From NCBI GenBank assembly GCA_030606335.1, contig JAUWGP010000016.1, positions 1 to 54,441 of the forward strand: 54,441 nucleotides of DNA, read 5' to 3'. This document shows positions 42,940 through 50,994 of the stretch, one piece after another (position 1 is the first letter of the stretch; each line of letters opens with the position of its first letter). The notes under the pieces were generated by a model. It had not been told where the DNA came from. It ran no database searches and saw nothing but the letters and a program-made list of their open reading frames with translations. Both the position numbers and the translations under genes were made by a program. Origin of the DNA: Caldifarciminota bacterium (GTDB lineage Bacteria; Hydrothermota; UBA3073).

Positions 42940-43260
42940 ACGAAAGTTATTGGATATATAGTATTAAATTTTATATTCCAGAGAAAGGGTAGAAAATGGA
43001 CTGCATATTGTGAAGAGCTTGGTACAGCTACTTTTGGCCGCTCTCTTCCTGAAGCACAGGAAAAACTTCAAGAAGCTATATTACTTCATCTAAATACCTT
43101 GGAAGATGTTGGTGAGCGAGAGCGTTTTTTTAAGGAAAATAATATTGTTCTATTTCCTCGTAAACCTAAAGACAAAGCAATTTCTATTACTGCACCATTC
43201 GATAAAACAACTTTTGTGCATCCACATATCCAAACTATTAACGTAGTGACTCATGCATGA
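42940..43260 (+). CDS. hicB: HicB-type antitoxin with an apparent ACG start
   Basis: 106 aa. The product (ACG)-KVIGYIVLNFIFQRKGRKWTAYCEELGTATFGRSLPEAQEKLQEAI...LEDVGERERFFKENNI is a textbook HicB antitoxin N-terminal domain. There is no ATG, GTG or TTG in this frame between the upstream stop (42907-42909) and about codon 50. ACG at 42940 aligns with the family start and has AAGGAAGG six nt upstream, so it is the only sensible start, or an ATG mutated by one base. The stop overlaps the hicA start (ATGA). It neutralises the HicA RNase and represses the operon. Confidence 0.8.
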   Translation, partial: TKVIGYIVLNFIFQRKGRKWTAYCEELGTATFGRSLPEAQEKLQEAILLHLNTLEDVGERERFFKENNIVLFPRKPKDKAISITAPFDKTTFVHPHIQTINVVTHA

Positions 43261-43514
43261 AATATACTAAGATTCCTGCTATTACAGGCAAACAGTTAAT
43301 CAGACTCCTAAGAAAAGATGGATGGGTAGTTGGTAGAAGAGCCACTCACGGAATTTCACTAACCAAGAATATCGGAGACCGAACTATAGTTACAGTTATT
43401 CCTGATACGAGAGCATCCCTTGATACGGGAACATTAGGGGCAATAATTGGTCCGAAGCAAACTCGGTTAGGTAAAAAGAGATTACTCAAGCTTCTAAACG
43501 AGTACGGTCTTTAG
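43257..43514 (+). CDS. hicA: HicA-type mRNA interferase toxin
   Basis: 85 aa. KYTKIPAITGKQLIRLLRKDGWVVGRRATHGISLTK shows the double-stranded-RNA-binding-like HicA fold with the catalytic His in the ATHGIS segment (family GSHh). HicA cleaves mRNA and slows growth when released from HicB. It is translated by a four-base overlap with hicB. Antitoxin-first order, common for this branch. Slightly longer than the 60-80 aa norm because of a C-terminal GKKRLLKLLNEYGL helix. Confidence 0.88.
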   Translation: MKYTKIPAITGKQLIRLLRKDGWVVGRRATHGISLTKNIGDRTIVTVIPDTRASLDTGTLGAIIGPKQTRLGKKRLLKLLNEYGL

Positions 43515-43664
43515 AAGATTTTATTAACTTGTAAGAAAGCTAAGAAGATAAGTATTTTTGTGGGTAATTAGATTTACATTAAATATTTGAATTTGTTACT
43601 TGAAATAAATATAATTCCATAAGAGAATTGTAACAAGAAAGTTGTGTTTTATCTGCTTGCTTGC

Positions 43665-44405
43665 TCACTCCCTGGTCTTATCACCTCTAAGAAAGTTAAG
43701 ATTCTTGTCCGTAAAAAGAACGTATTCTGAAAGGTTCTTTTCGCTAATCATCTTCTCAAGCTTGGTCTTGAACCTTTCGATATAAGCCCTACCAAGTTCT
43801 TGCTTCTCCTTTTTATTAAAACTTTCGGCTTTTGATGGAACTTTATAGTCTACAAGTGCTATCAGAGTCCTCAGTGTATTGGGAAAATCGAAGTAGGTAA
43901 CACTGTCCTTTTCTCCCTTAAATATAGTCAATATATCCCTTGCTCTTCCTGCTTCTATATCTAAATTTACAACGCTTGTCGAATAGTTCTGCTCCCTTAT
44001 CCTGGCTATTGTCCTATCAATTGACTTTGGTTCAACCTCAGACATATCTTCTGGCATGTATATGTATAATCTGGGAGTATTATTACCTGGTGGGGTCTCT
44101 CTAATTAGCTTTGTGATTGCAGGCTCAATGAAATTCTCTACATAACCATGAGCCAGTGCATCAGGCATAGAAAACCTTTCAGCCTCCAATTCTTTATCTT
44201 TTGATTGCAAGAGTTTAATATAACTTCGAACCACAGCTGTAATTGCAGGAGAAAGCAAAACCAGTACAGCAGTGACTGGTTCGGGTTTGAAAGGTAAAGG
44301 CAAATCCAAAAGCCAACACATAGCTACTGTAAATGTAGCAAGCCAGACCAGAACCAATAGAACTGTTGAAGCTATTTTCACTAAGGAATTTTTGTTTTTC
44401 CTCAT
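43665..44405 (-). CDS. Transmembrane STING-like cyclic-dinucleotide receptor
   Basis: 246 aa. Two membrane helices (about 10-33 and 43-63) precede a cytosolic domain from about 80. That domain aligns block by block with STING. ALAHGYVENFIEPAITKL (84-100) matches the human GLAWSYYIGYLRLILPEL dimer helix. RLYIYMPEDM (112-121) matches RLYILLPLDC. GRARD (153-157) lies where a lid/arginine region is expected. VTYFDFPNTLRTLIALVDY (169-187) matches the ligand-contacting EYATPLQTLFAMSQY, with the DFPxTL form typical of bacterial STING. A long helix follows (196-222). Bacterial STING binds c-di-GMP or similar molecules in CBASS defence; membrane-anchored versions are thought to damage the membrane. 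Here no CD-NTase is nearby. GGAGGTTAAGG sets the start. It lies 28 nt after a lipoprotein gene. Confidence 0.8.
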   Translation of the reverse strand: MRKNKNSLVKIASTVLLVLVWLATFTVAMCWLLDLPLPFKPEPVTAVLVLLSPAITAVVRSYIKLLQSKDKELEAERFSMPDALAHGYVENFIEPAITKLIRETPPGNNTPRLYIYMPEDMSEVEPKSIDRTIARIREQNYSTSVVNLDIEAGRARDILTIFKGEKDSVTYFDFPNTLRTLIALVDYKVPSKAESFNKKEKQELGRAYIERFKTKLEKMISEKNLSEYVLFTDKNLNFLRGDKTRE

Positions 44406-44433
44406 CCTTAACCTCCATTACTGGCAGGGTTTA

Positions 44434-45012
44434 TTATTCCCATACTATGTCGATATCTTTATCAGGGAATAAATTTTCTTCATCTATATAGTAAAAGATT
44501 CTACTAAATTTATTATTAATACTGTCGGGTTCATATGACATAGAGACACATTCAAAATCCTCGGGCAAGCTCACTACAAATCTCGCCTGTTTGATTGGTT
44601 CCTTCCAGCTTCTGGCAGTAGTTAATATATACTTTGCACTTTTGCTTAATATCTTCTGCTTGTATACAACTGTCGATGTATTTAATCCCTTAGAATCAAA
44701 AACTACATTATATGTTATACCCTTTTTGGTTTTTATATAATCTGAATTGAGGACATTTATTTCATGAGGATACAAATGTAGACTATCTATAGGGAAAGGA
44801 TATAAAAGCCTGAGTGTTCTGGGTTTATCAGTCCTATTTCTATAATAGTAAACTCCTTCGACAGTGACCTCTCCTTCATCTATCCAGACATATACGTCTT
44901 CTCTATAAAATTGTATAGGGAGAGTTTTTTTACTCTTACAGGTTGTTAATAATATAGTTGTTGTTAAAATTAATAGAATGCTGCTTTTTGAGAAGCCACG
45001 TAGTGTGTGCAT
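44434..45012 (-). CDS. Lipoprotein of unknown function, linked to the STING-like gene
   Basis: 192 aa. Signal peptide with lipobox LLTTC (Cys near residue 25). The mature part is beta-rich: VYVWIDEGEVTVEGVYYYRNRTDKPRTLRLLYPFPIDS, then YKQKILSKSAKYILTTARSWKEPIKQARFVVSLPEDFE. The early part reads like an Ig/fibronectin-type shell with the EGxYxxxN...YPFP pattern seen in other unannotated periplasmic proteins. I cannot name a family. It sits 26 nt after the secreted protein gene and 28 nt before the STING-like gene, so the three probably form one transcript. Confidence 0.7.
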   Translation of the reverse strand: MHTLRGFSKSSILLILTTTILLTTCKSKKTLPIQFYREDVYVWIDEGEVTVEGVYYYRNRTDKPRTLRLLYPFPIDSLHLYPHEINVLNSDYIKTKKGITYNVVFDSKGLNTSTVVYKQKILSKSAKYILTTARSWKEPIKQARFVVSLPEDFECVSMSYEPDSINNKFSRIFYYIDEENLFPDKDIDIVWE

Positions 45013-45038
45013 TTTTAAACTTCTATAAGATTACAGTC

Positions 45039-46055
45039 CTATCTGAGTTTGCAAATTAGGGAAGAGTTAACACGAGAAGAGTCTCTCCATTTAACAAAGT
45101 AAACACCTGGTGGAACATTGATTCCTCTGTCATCTCTCCCATCCCAGACCACTGAAGAGCGATGAGCGAAGGGAGAAGGGAGAAGAGGGAGGGTACGGAC
45201 AAGACGACCAGTAAGGTCGTAGATGTTTATGGAGTGCTGTGACCGTGTCACAGCAGCATCAACACGGTTGATGCACTCCAAACTGATAACTGTTCTCTCC
45301 CTGAATGGATTAGGATATACCGATAGTTCTGCAGAAATTTCAGTGACCTCTTCGCTTATACCTGGAACAGGAATTAGATAGAAATTGATTTCTTCAACTG
45401 GACAGAGAGCATAGGTTGAAACTTGAGTCGTATCAGGCTGATAACTCGAGCAGGAGGCTGTAAGAGTATAAGTTCCGGGTAGTAAACCTGTAAACAAATA
45501 TATACCATATTCGTCTGTCGAATCTACTAAACAGTCAGATGGATACTGGTGTAAGGCTTGAACTTCTGCACCATTAAGAGGGTTAAAATTTGAGTTAAAT
45601 ACAGCTCCAGATATTGTACAGTATGGATAATCATCATTTTCTGAAACAAATGTAGGTGTGGAGTCAATGTACCAATCATAATAGTATTCAAACATACTGG
45701 CACTGGTATATGGTTCAGGGGCAAAAAGACAATCTGCTGGATAAATAACCGTATCTGCCCACCACAAGTCTTCAAAAAAAACAATGATAGTATCGCACGT
45801 ATCGTTCAAATCTAAATTCCCATTGGTATTCTCCATATCTATTACAGCGAATTCATCAGAGACGAGGGGAGAATCAACATAAGTGCTGCATGTGTTTGTA
45901 ATAACAATTATTCCCTGATATCCTGCATAATAAGCGACCTCAATTCTTTGTAGAGAGTCTGGTGATACCTGAAATTCATTTATATATGGTGCTAGTATAG
46001 GATCAGCGTATAGAATGCTTGAAACTAAAAATACAAAAACAACAAATTTCTTCAT
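45039..46055 (-). CDS. Secreted protein with carboxypeptidase-regulatory-like domain and sorting tail
   Basis: About 338 aa from the ATG at 46055, which has GGGGGTGG upstream and begins a signal peptide (MKKFVVFVFLVSSILYA). Residues about 140-225 (CTISGAVFNSNFNPLNGAEVQAL...GIYLFTGLLPGTYTLTASCSSYQPDTTQV) form a CarboxypepD_reg / beta-sandwich domain. The sorting domain begins YPNPFRERTVISLEC and contains the double-hairpin element (45231-45279), read as INRVDAAVTRSQHS, then INIYDLTGRLVRTL. A second odd stretch PLLPSPFAHRSS precedes VVWDGRD. First gene of the run ending in the STING-like gene. Confidence 0.75.
   Translation of the reverse strand: MKKFVVFVFLVSSILYADPILAPYINEFQVSPDSLQRIEVAYYAGYQGIIVITNTCSTYVDSPLVSDEFAVIDMENTNGNLDLNDTCDTIIVFFEDLWWADTVIYPADCLFAPEPYTSASMFEYYYDWYIDSTPTFVSENDDYPYCTISGAVFNSNFNPLNGAEVQALHQYPSDCLVDSTDEYGIYLFTGLLPGTYTLTASCSSYQPDTTQVSTYALCPVEEINFYLIPVPGISEEVTEISAELSVYPNPFRERTVISLECINRVDAAVTRSQHSINIYDLTGRLVRTLPLLPSPFAHRSSVVWDGRDDRGINVPPGVYFVKWRDSSRVNSSLICKLR
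45231..45279 (-). repeat. 49-nt in-frame double-hairpin palindromic element, copy B
   Basis: On the coding strand: GGAGTGC outer stem, hairpin GCATCAAC-CGT-GTTGATGC, hairpin TGCTGTGAC-ACG-GTCACAGCA, and GCACTCC. The stems are identical to copy A (32922-32970); only the two three-base loops differ (four substitutions). Confidence 0.9.
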
Positions 46056-46184
46056 TATTACCACCCCCAATTGTCTTTTAAAAATTAAAGGATAGTTATA
46101 ACTTATAATTTACTTCGCACTTTTTTAAGAACCGATGTTATTAACCATAAATTCCCTTTATCCATCTTGATTTATCCCTGAATT

Positions 46185-48431
46185 TTATCTTGTACCCATC
46201 AAATTCAAGATAAACGCAGTTCCGCTGGGTTTATTACCCTCTACAGAAATACTACCACCGTATCTCTCCAGGGTTTTCTTAACTATGAATAATCCCAGAC
46301 CTGATCCACCACTTTCACCGAACCTAAAACTTTCTTCAAAGATTTTGTCTTTTATCTCTTCTGGTATTCCTACGCCATAATCGGCTATCCTTATCTTACA
46401 TAACCCTTTGGACTCCGCTATCTCGATGTCAATTTTTTCTGTTTTTCCATGGAGAACAGCGTTATTTATTATGTTGTCAAGGACAGATTCTAATGCTTCA
46501 TCAGCCATTACTTGACAAACGCCCTTTACTTTGAAATCAATTGATGGGTAATCTTGTATGACAGAATTTATGATATCTCTTACATTATAGAACTCTAACT
46601 CCTTATCTGATGAAATAAAACTTTCAAGTTCTCTCATTCTATTGATTAGGTCTACACTTCTTCCAATGAATGAAAATGCCTTTTTGAGGTATTCCTCCTT
46701 CTTTAGGTTGGTATAAAGTCCCAAGGAGCTTTTTATTACAGTCAGGTCATTTATAAGGTCGTGTCTTAAAATCTTATTAATTAATTCAAGATGTTGACGG
46801 TGAGCATTTAACTCTTCCTCAGCCTTCTTCCGCTTTGTAACATCCCTTGCTGTCCCTCTATATCCTATAAATTTATTATTTTCATCAAAAACAGGTGCTC
46901 CACTTGTCTCCATAATTAATATCTTGCCACTCTTATGCTTTACACGATTTATCAGATCCTTGAAAGGTTTCGTCTGCTTGGCTATTTTAGCAAATTCCTT
47001 TTTAACTTTCATAGCTTCTTCCTTAGGCATAAAATCAAAAGGTGTTTTACCAATTACCTTTTCAGGAGAATAGCCATACACCCATTTTGTAGAAGGGCTT
47101 ACATAAGTATAAACTCCATTTGGATCTGTTGCCCATATTTGCATCGTTTTGCTAACATCTTCTATGAGACTCTTGTATTTCTCCTCGCTCTCCCGCAGCT
47201 CCTCCTCCATCCGCTTACGCTCGGTGATGTCGCGGTCTATTCCACGATATCCTATCAATTTATTATCTGAATCAAAGATAGGGATTGCTGTACTTTCGGT
47301 GATTATTATTGAACCATTTTTATGTTTAAATTTTCCATTAAAATTTTTCCAGCCCTCTCCTGCAACTAAAGTTTTTTGTAGCCATTTAAGTGTTTCCGGT
47401 GTTTTAACATCGTCGATCCATAGTTCCGTAATATGATGTCCAACCACTTCGTTTACTTTATATCCTAAAATATCCTCAACTGCAGGGTTTGAATATGTAT
47501 GAACTCCATTTACATCCATTTCCCATGCCCATTCAGGTAATGATTCTACAAAAGAATGGTAATATTCCTTTTCTTTTTGTAAAGCCTCTTCCGCACGCTT
47601 GCGTTTGGTGATATCCCTTGCAATACCGCAAAGTCCTGTGATCTTTCCATTGGAATCTCTAAGGGGTACCTTGATCGTATGAAATGTGTGCGGTACACCA
47701 CCAACTGGCTTTTCAGGAAATTCCTCGACAACCTCTCCCTCAAGAACCCTCTTGTCTGCTTTAATGACATGTTCACCTGCTTTTTCACCGAACAGATCTA
47801 TGTCTGTCTTTTTAAGCAGTTCTTCTGAGCTCATTCCGAACAGTTTTTCCATTGCGGAATTGACCTTTATATATCTTAATGATAGGTCTTTTATAAAGAT
47901 GGAATCCTTGGCTGTATTGAAAACGGCTCTTAACTTCTCTTCGCTCTCCCGCAACTTCTCCTCCGCTTGCTTACGCATGGTAATGTTTCTGACAATTTCA
48001 AGACAAGAAATAATATTACCACTGGCATCTCTGATGGGGTTAGCTGTGTTCTCCCAGTAGCCAATTTCACCATTTGGCATGATCACCTTTCTCTCCGAAG
48101 TGTGGGTCTTACCATCTTTCCATGCCATTTTCACAGGACAGCCTTTGCAAATCTTATCTTTACCTTCATAAACCTTGTAGCATTTTCCTCCCAGACCACC
48201 AAAAACATCCTTCATTACCTTATTTTGATAAATGATGTTATAGTCTTTATCCTGGATGGTCAAACCGTATTCCATAGCTTCAACTACAGATTGAAGTTTG
48301 TTTTTCTCTTCTTGCAGCCCTTTCTCAGTCCTTTTAAATTTAACTTCTGATTTTTCTAATTCAACAATTCGCTGATGTAATTCCTTTAATTTATTTATGA
48401 GATGTTCTTTTGTTTTATCTTTGGATTTCAT
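46185..48431 (-). CDS. Soluble multi-PAS sensor histidine kinase
   Basis: 748 aa with no membrane segment. A short coiled coil (1-45) is followed by four PAS/PAC units at about 45-155, 163-280, 288-410 and 418-535, each ending in a (R)DIT(x)RK(R/K)AEE-type linker. The first has a cysteine set (CYKVYEGKDKICKGCPVKMAW) that may bind a metal or sense redox state. The phosphoacceptor is His557 in LRHDLINDLTVI. The catalytic ATPase shows an N-box LESVLDNIINNAVLHG, G1 IADYGVGIP and G2 GGSGLGLFIVKKTLERYGG. No response regulator gene is adjacent. GGGGGTGATTTAG precedes the ATG. Confidence 0.9.
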   Translation of the reverse strand: MKSKDKTKEHLINKLKELHQRIVELEKSEVKFKRTEKGLQEEKNKLQSVVEAMEYGLTIQDKDYNIIYQNKVMKDVFGGLGGKCYKVYEGKDKICKGCPVKMAWKDGKTHTSERKVIMPNGEIGYWENTANPIRDASGNIISCLEIVRNITMRKQAEEKLRESEEKLRAVFNTAKDSIFIKDLSLRYIKVNSAMEKLFGMSSEELLKKTDIDLFGEKAGEHVIKADKRVLEGEVVEEFPEKPVGGVPHTFHTIKVPLRDSNGKITGLCGIARDITKRKRAEEALQKEKEYYHSFVESLPEWAWEMDVNGVHTYSNPAVEDILGYKVNEVVGHHITELWIDDVKTPETLKWLQKTLVAGEGWKNFNGKFKHKNGSIIITESTAIPIFDSDNKLIGYRGIDRDITERKRMEEELRESEEKYKSLIEDVSKTMQIWATDPNGVYTYVSPSTKWVYGYSPEKVIGKTPFDFMPKEEAMKVKKEFAKIAKQTKPFKDLINRVKHKSGKILIMETSGAPVFDENNKFIGYRGTARDVTKRKKAEEELNAHRQHLELINKILRHDLINDLTVIKSSLGLYTNLKKEEYLKKAFSFIGRSVDLINRMRELESFISSDKELEFYNVRDIINSVIQDYPSIDFKVKGVCQVMADEALESVLDNIINNAVLHGKTEKIDIEIAESKGLCKIRIADYGVGIPEEIKDKIFEESFRFGESGGSGLGLFIVKKTLERYGGSISVEGNKPSGTAFILNLMGTR

Positions 48432-48556
48432 CTAAATCACCCCCTGAAAAGAAATTCGATATTTTTTATACACAGACAACTTTGGCTGTCTTCTTGTCTT
48501 TTCAGATTTTTAATTTTTAAATTTCGTTCTAAGTTATCTTTCCTACTCTATTATAT

Positions 48557-48585
48557 ATTATACCACAATAAGGATGTATTGTCAA
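48557..48585 (-). promoter_or_regulatory. Promoter of the histidine kinase gene
   Basis: Minus-strand TTGACA (48580-48585), 17-nt spacer ending TGTGG, TATAAT (48557-48562). Leader about 120 nt. The rest of the gap 48432-48833 holds no recognisable gene. Confidence 0.75.
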
Positions 48586-48833
48586 TAAAATTTTTAAATT
48601 TAGTTTGAAGGAAATATAGTTGTTATCTTTAACTACAATAGGTTTAGATTATTATAATTCAGCATGTTGAATGAATGGATTTATTTGTTTTGTATTGAGG
48701 ACTTTTAGGAGATATAATTTAACAGTGACTTTTACGAGACTTAGACTAGATTTATTTCGAAAGAAAATGTTTTACTGACTGGTTAGGTCCCTCAAAGCTT
48801 TCTCAGGTGGAACTGTAGTGTCAACTTATCCTT

Positions 48834-49757
48834 CTATCTTTTTGCATTCTTCCTTATGAATGGCTCCTGGACTTCAGTAGAGATAATTTCCTTGTAACAC
48901 CCTGGTTTCCTGTATGAATTTCCCCATGTTTCTCTTTTCCGATATTCACGCAACTCTTTAAGGTCAAAATGTGCCATATAGATACCTTCCTTTTCTCCTG
49001 CTTCGATTATCAGATTATTTGACGAATTACCTTTTTTATCAAATGCCATCGGACTATACGCCACGGAGTGTCCACTATCTTGTGAACCTGCGTAATTCGC
49101 CAAAGCCAATCCCACCATATTCTCAAAAGCACGAGCACGAAATTGAGTCAAACGGTTTTGCTCCATACGACAGGCATTAGGAGTGAGAATAATTTCAGCT
49201 CCCTTTAACATAAGGATTCGAGCACTTTCTGGAAATTCACGGTCGTAACAAATCATTGCACCAATCTTCAGGGGTCCTTTTTCTGTATCGAGTATGCAGA
49301 CAGGGAAGTCATTGCCTGGTGTGAGGGCAGCGTCTAAAGAGAAATCGCATGTGTGTACCTTCGCATATGTAAGGACAACCTTGCCATGCCTGTCAATCAG
49401 GGAAACGCTATCTCGCGGAGCAGCCAACCATTTCTCAAGATAGGTTAAAGCGATTGCCATATTTAACTCTTTCGCAAGTTTTCTATAGGATAAGAAAAAG
49501 TCAGATTTCTGGTTAATAGCTCGTTCCTGCCATTCTTTTATATCTTCTTGATATCGGGGGTCCTTAGGGTCATAATCATTTTCCCATACTACAGGGTCAA
49601 AAGGGGTGTATCCAATGTTCCACATTTCCGGGAACAGCACGATATCTGCTCCAAGTTCACTCGCTTTACGACAGTATCTCAGCCCCTTTTCTTTGTTTGC
49701 CTTCTGGTCATATCCGTGTGAAGTTAGCTGGAGCAAGGCAATTTTTAATGGTTTCAT
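48834..49757 (-). CDS. Nitrilase-superfamily carbon-nitrogen hydrolase
   Basis: 307 aa, normal length. The Glu-Lys-Cys triad is visible: Glu44 in VLFPEMWNIGY, Lys133 in LTYAKVHTCDF, and Cys170 in GAMICYDREFPESARIL. MLKGAEIILTPNAC and RAFENMVGLALANYAG are typical downstream blocks. It resembles N-carbamoylputrescine or omega-amidase-type enzymes but the substrate cannot be chosen from sequence alone. It starts 35 nt after the CsgG/LpoB-like gene on the same strand, probably co-transcribed. Confidence 0.88.
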   Translation of the reverse strand: MKPLKIALLQLTSHGYDQKANKEKGLRYCRKASELGADIVLFPEMWNIGYTPFDPVVWENDYDPKDPRYQEDIKEWQERAINQKSDFFLSYRKLAKELNMAIALTYLEKWLAAPRDSVSLIDRHGKVVLTYAKVHTCDFSLDAALTPGNDFPVCILDTEKGPLKIGAMICYDREFPESARILMLKGAEIILTPNACRMEQNRLTQFRARAFENMVGLALANYAGSQDSGHSVAYSPMAFDKKGNSSNNLIIEAGEKEGIYMAHFDLKELREYRKRETWGNSYRKPGCYKEIISTEVQEPFIRKNAKR

Positions 49758-49792
49758 TTTTATCTATCAAGTAAAATACATCTGGGGTCAGG

Positions 49793-50758
49793 CTAATCTG
49801 AAGATATTAACCCAATAGTGAAAACTATTGCACTGTCATTGTAATCGTTAAAGGTGATTGTATAATCAAGATTTATTAAGATTCTGAAGTTATAGGTTCT
49901 AAATGCTCTTATGCCTGCACTTGCAATTAATTCAAATCCATCACTACGTTTATCGTCAAAACCAAAAAATAAATCTTCATGTGCGACCCAATGAAAGCCG
50001 AATGCACCTCCTATATATGGACAGAAATCTGTTTTACTAAATAAGTATAAGGAGTAAAGATTCAAAGCAACGCCTTTTCTTAGAGCAAACTGTCCACCTA
50101 CTTCTAAATTCTCTAATTCATATCCCGATCGTATATCAATTGTAAATGACTGTTCAGAGTTATCATAACCATTTTTGGGGTATAGGTAACCTAATGATAA
50201 GCCCAATAATCTACGAGCCTTTCGTCGTCGTGGAATTTCCGTCTCTTTTTCAGTAATCGCACCAACCTCAGCAGATTTCTCAAAAGGTTTCTGACTGGTG
50301 ACACTCAATGCAATACGCTTCATTACAATTTCTAAATCCTCAATGGTTTCAGTTGAAGTGTAGTCTTTTAATATTATACTTTGTCCTGGCACATCGATGA
50401 GCATATATTGAATGATTATTTTTTCTCCTAATTTACTTAGGTTGATAAGAAGTGCCTGATCAGCATCTAATTTTTCACCAATTTTAATCCCGCAATCGAT
50501 TTCTGAACATGGTTTATCTCCAACTGTTTGTAGTACCTCTTTCCTTGTAATTATCTTCATAGTACTTAACTCGAACAACTGCTGTTCCAACAAAAATTCG
50601 GCTGTATTAACTGAAATATCATCAATTCCGATGGCAGAAAAAGGTAATATTGCAATTTTGACCTGTCTCTCTGGTTCAATATTCTCTTGCCCCATTGCTA
50701 AGTTGACCATTAGGAGAATTAAGATTGTAGTGGTTATTGATATTCGTAATGATTTCAT
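49793..50758 (-). CDS. CsgG/LpoB-like periplasmic domain fused to a C-terminal barrel region
   Basis: 321 aa. Signal peptide 1-23. Residues about 32-160 (VKIAILPFSAIGIDDISVNTAEFLLEQQLFE, STMKIITRKEVLQTVG, IGEKLDADQALLINLSKLGEKIIIQYMLIDV) match the CsgG/LpoB/TolB-N fold. Between lies CSEIDCGIKIG, a conserved cysteine pair. After a basic linker (RRRKARR, about 178) a beta-rich segment (LLGLSLGYLYPKNGYD...IGGAFGFHW...ITFNDYND) looks like an outer-membrane barrel. Similar fusions are common in uncultivated bacteria. AGGGAGGACT precedes the ATG. Confidence 0.75.
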   Translation of the reverse strand: MKSLRISITTTILILLMVNLAMGQENIEPERQVKIAILPFSAIGIDDISVNTAEFLLEQQLFELSTMKIITRKEVLQTVGDKPCSEIDCGIKIGEKLDADQALLINLSKLGEKIIIQYMLIDVPGQSIILKDYTSTETIEDLEIVMKRIALSVTSQKPFEKSAEVGAITEKETEIPRRRKARRLLGLSLGYLYPKNGYDNSEQSFTIDIRSGYELENLEVGGQFALRKGVALNLYSLYLFSKTDFCPYIGGAFGFHWVAHEDLFFGFDDKRSDGFELIASAGIRAFRTYNFRILINLDYTITFNDYNDSAIVFTIGLISSD

Positions 50759-50778
50759 ATAGTCCTCCCTTATTTTTA

Positions 50779-50973
50779 GTATTTTTTAAAATGCCACGAA
50801 GGCACGAAAGAATTGGTTATTGTTAATTGTTATTTGCTATCCGTTATTCTAAAATCTTAGTGCCTTAGTGTCTTGGTGGCTGAATAGTATTTTTTAAATT
50901 GCCACGAAGGCACGAAAGAATTGGTTATTGTTATTTGTTATCCGTTATTCTAAAATCTTAGAGCCTTGGTGGC
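50779..50973. repeat. Tandem duplication with GCCACGAAGGCACG hairpins
   Basis: Unit 1 (50779-50885) and unit 2 (50886-50973) both run AGTATTTTTTAAA, GCCACGAAGGCACGAAAG, AATTGGTTATTGTTA, CCGTTATTCTAAAATCTTAG and end CTTGGTGGC. The ends GCCACGAAG and CTTGGTGGC are nearly complementary, so each unit can fold back. It is the leader region of the minus-strand gene at 49793-50758. Confidence 0.8.
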
Positions 50974-50994
50974 TACTATATTGCTAAAAAGGCA

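Noticed and set aside
43665-46055. A complete CBASS operon
   Set aside because: No CD-NTase (GS...DxD nucleotidyltransferase), no Cap2/Cap3 ubiquitin-like genes; only the receptor/effector is seen.
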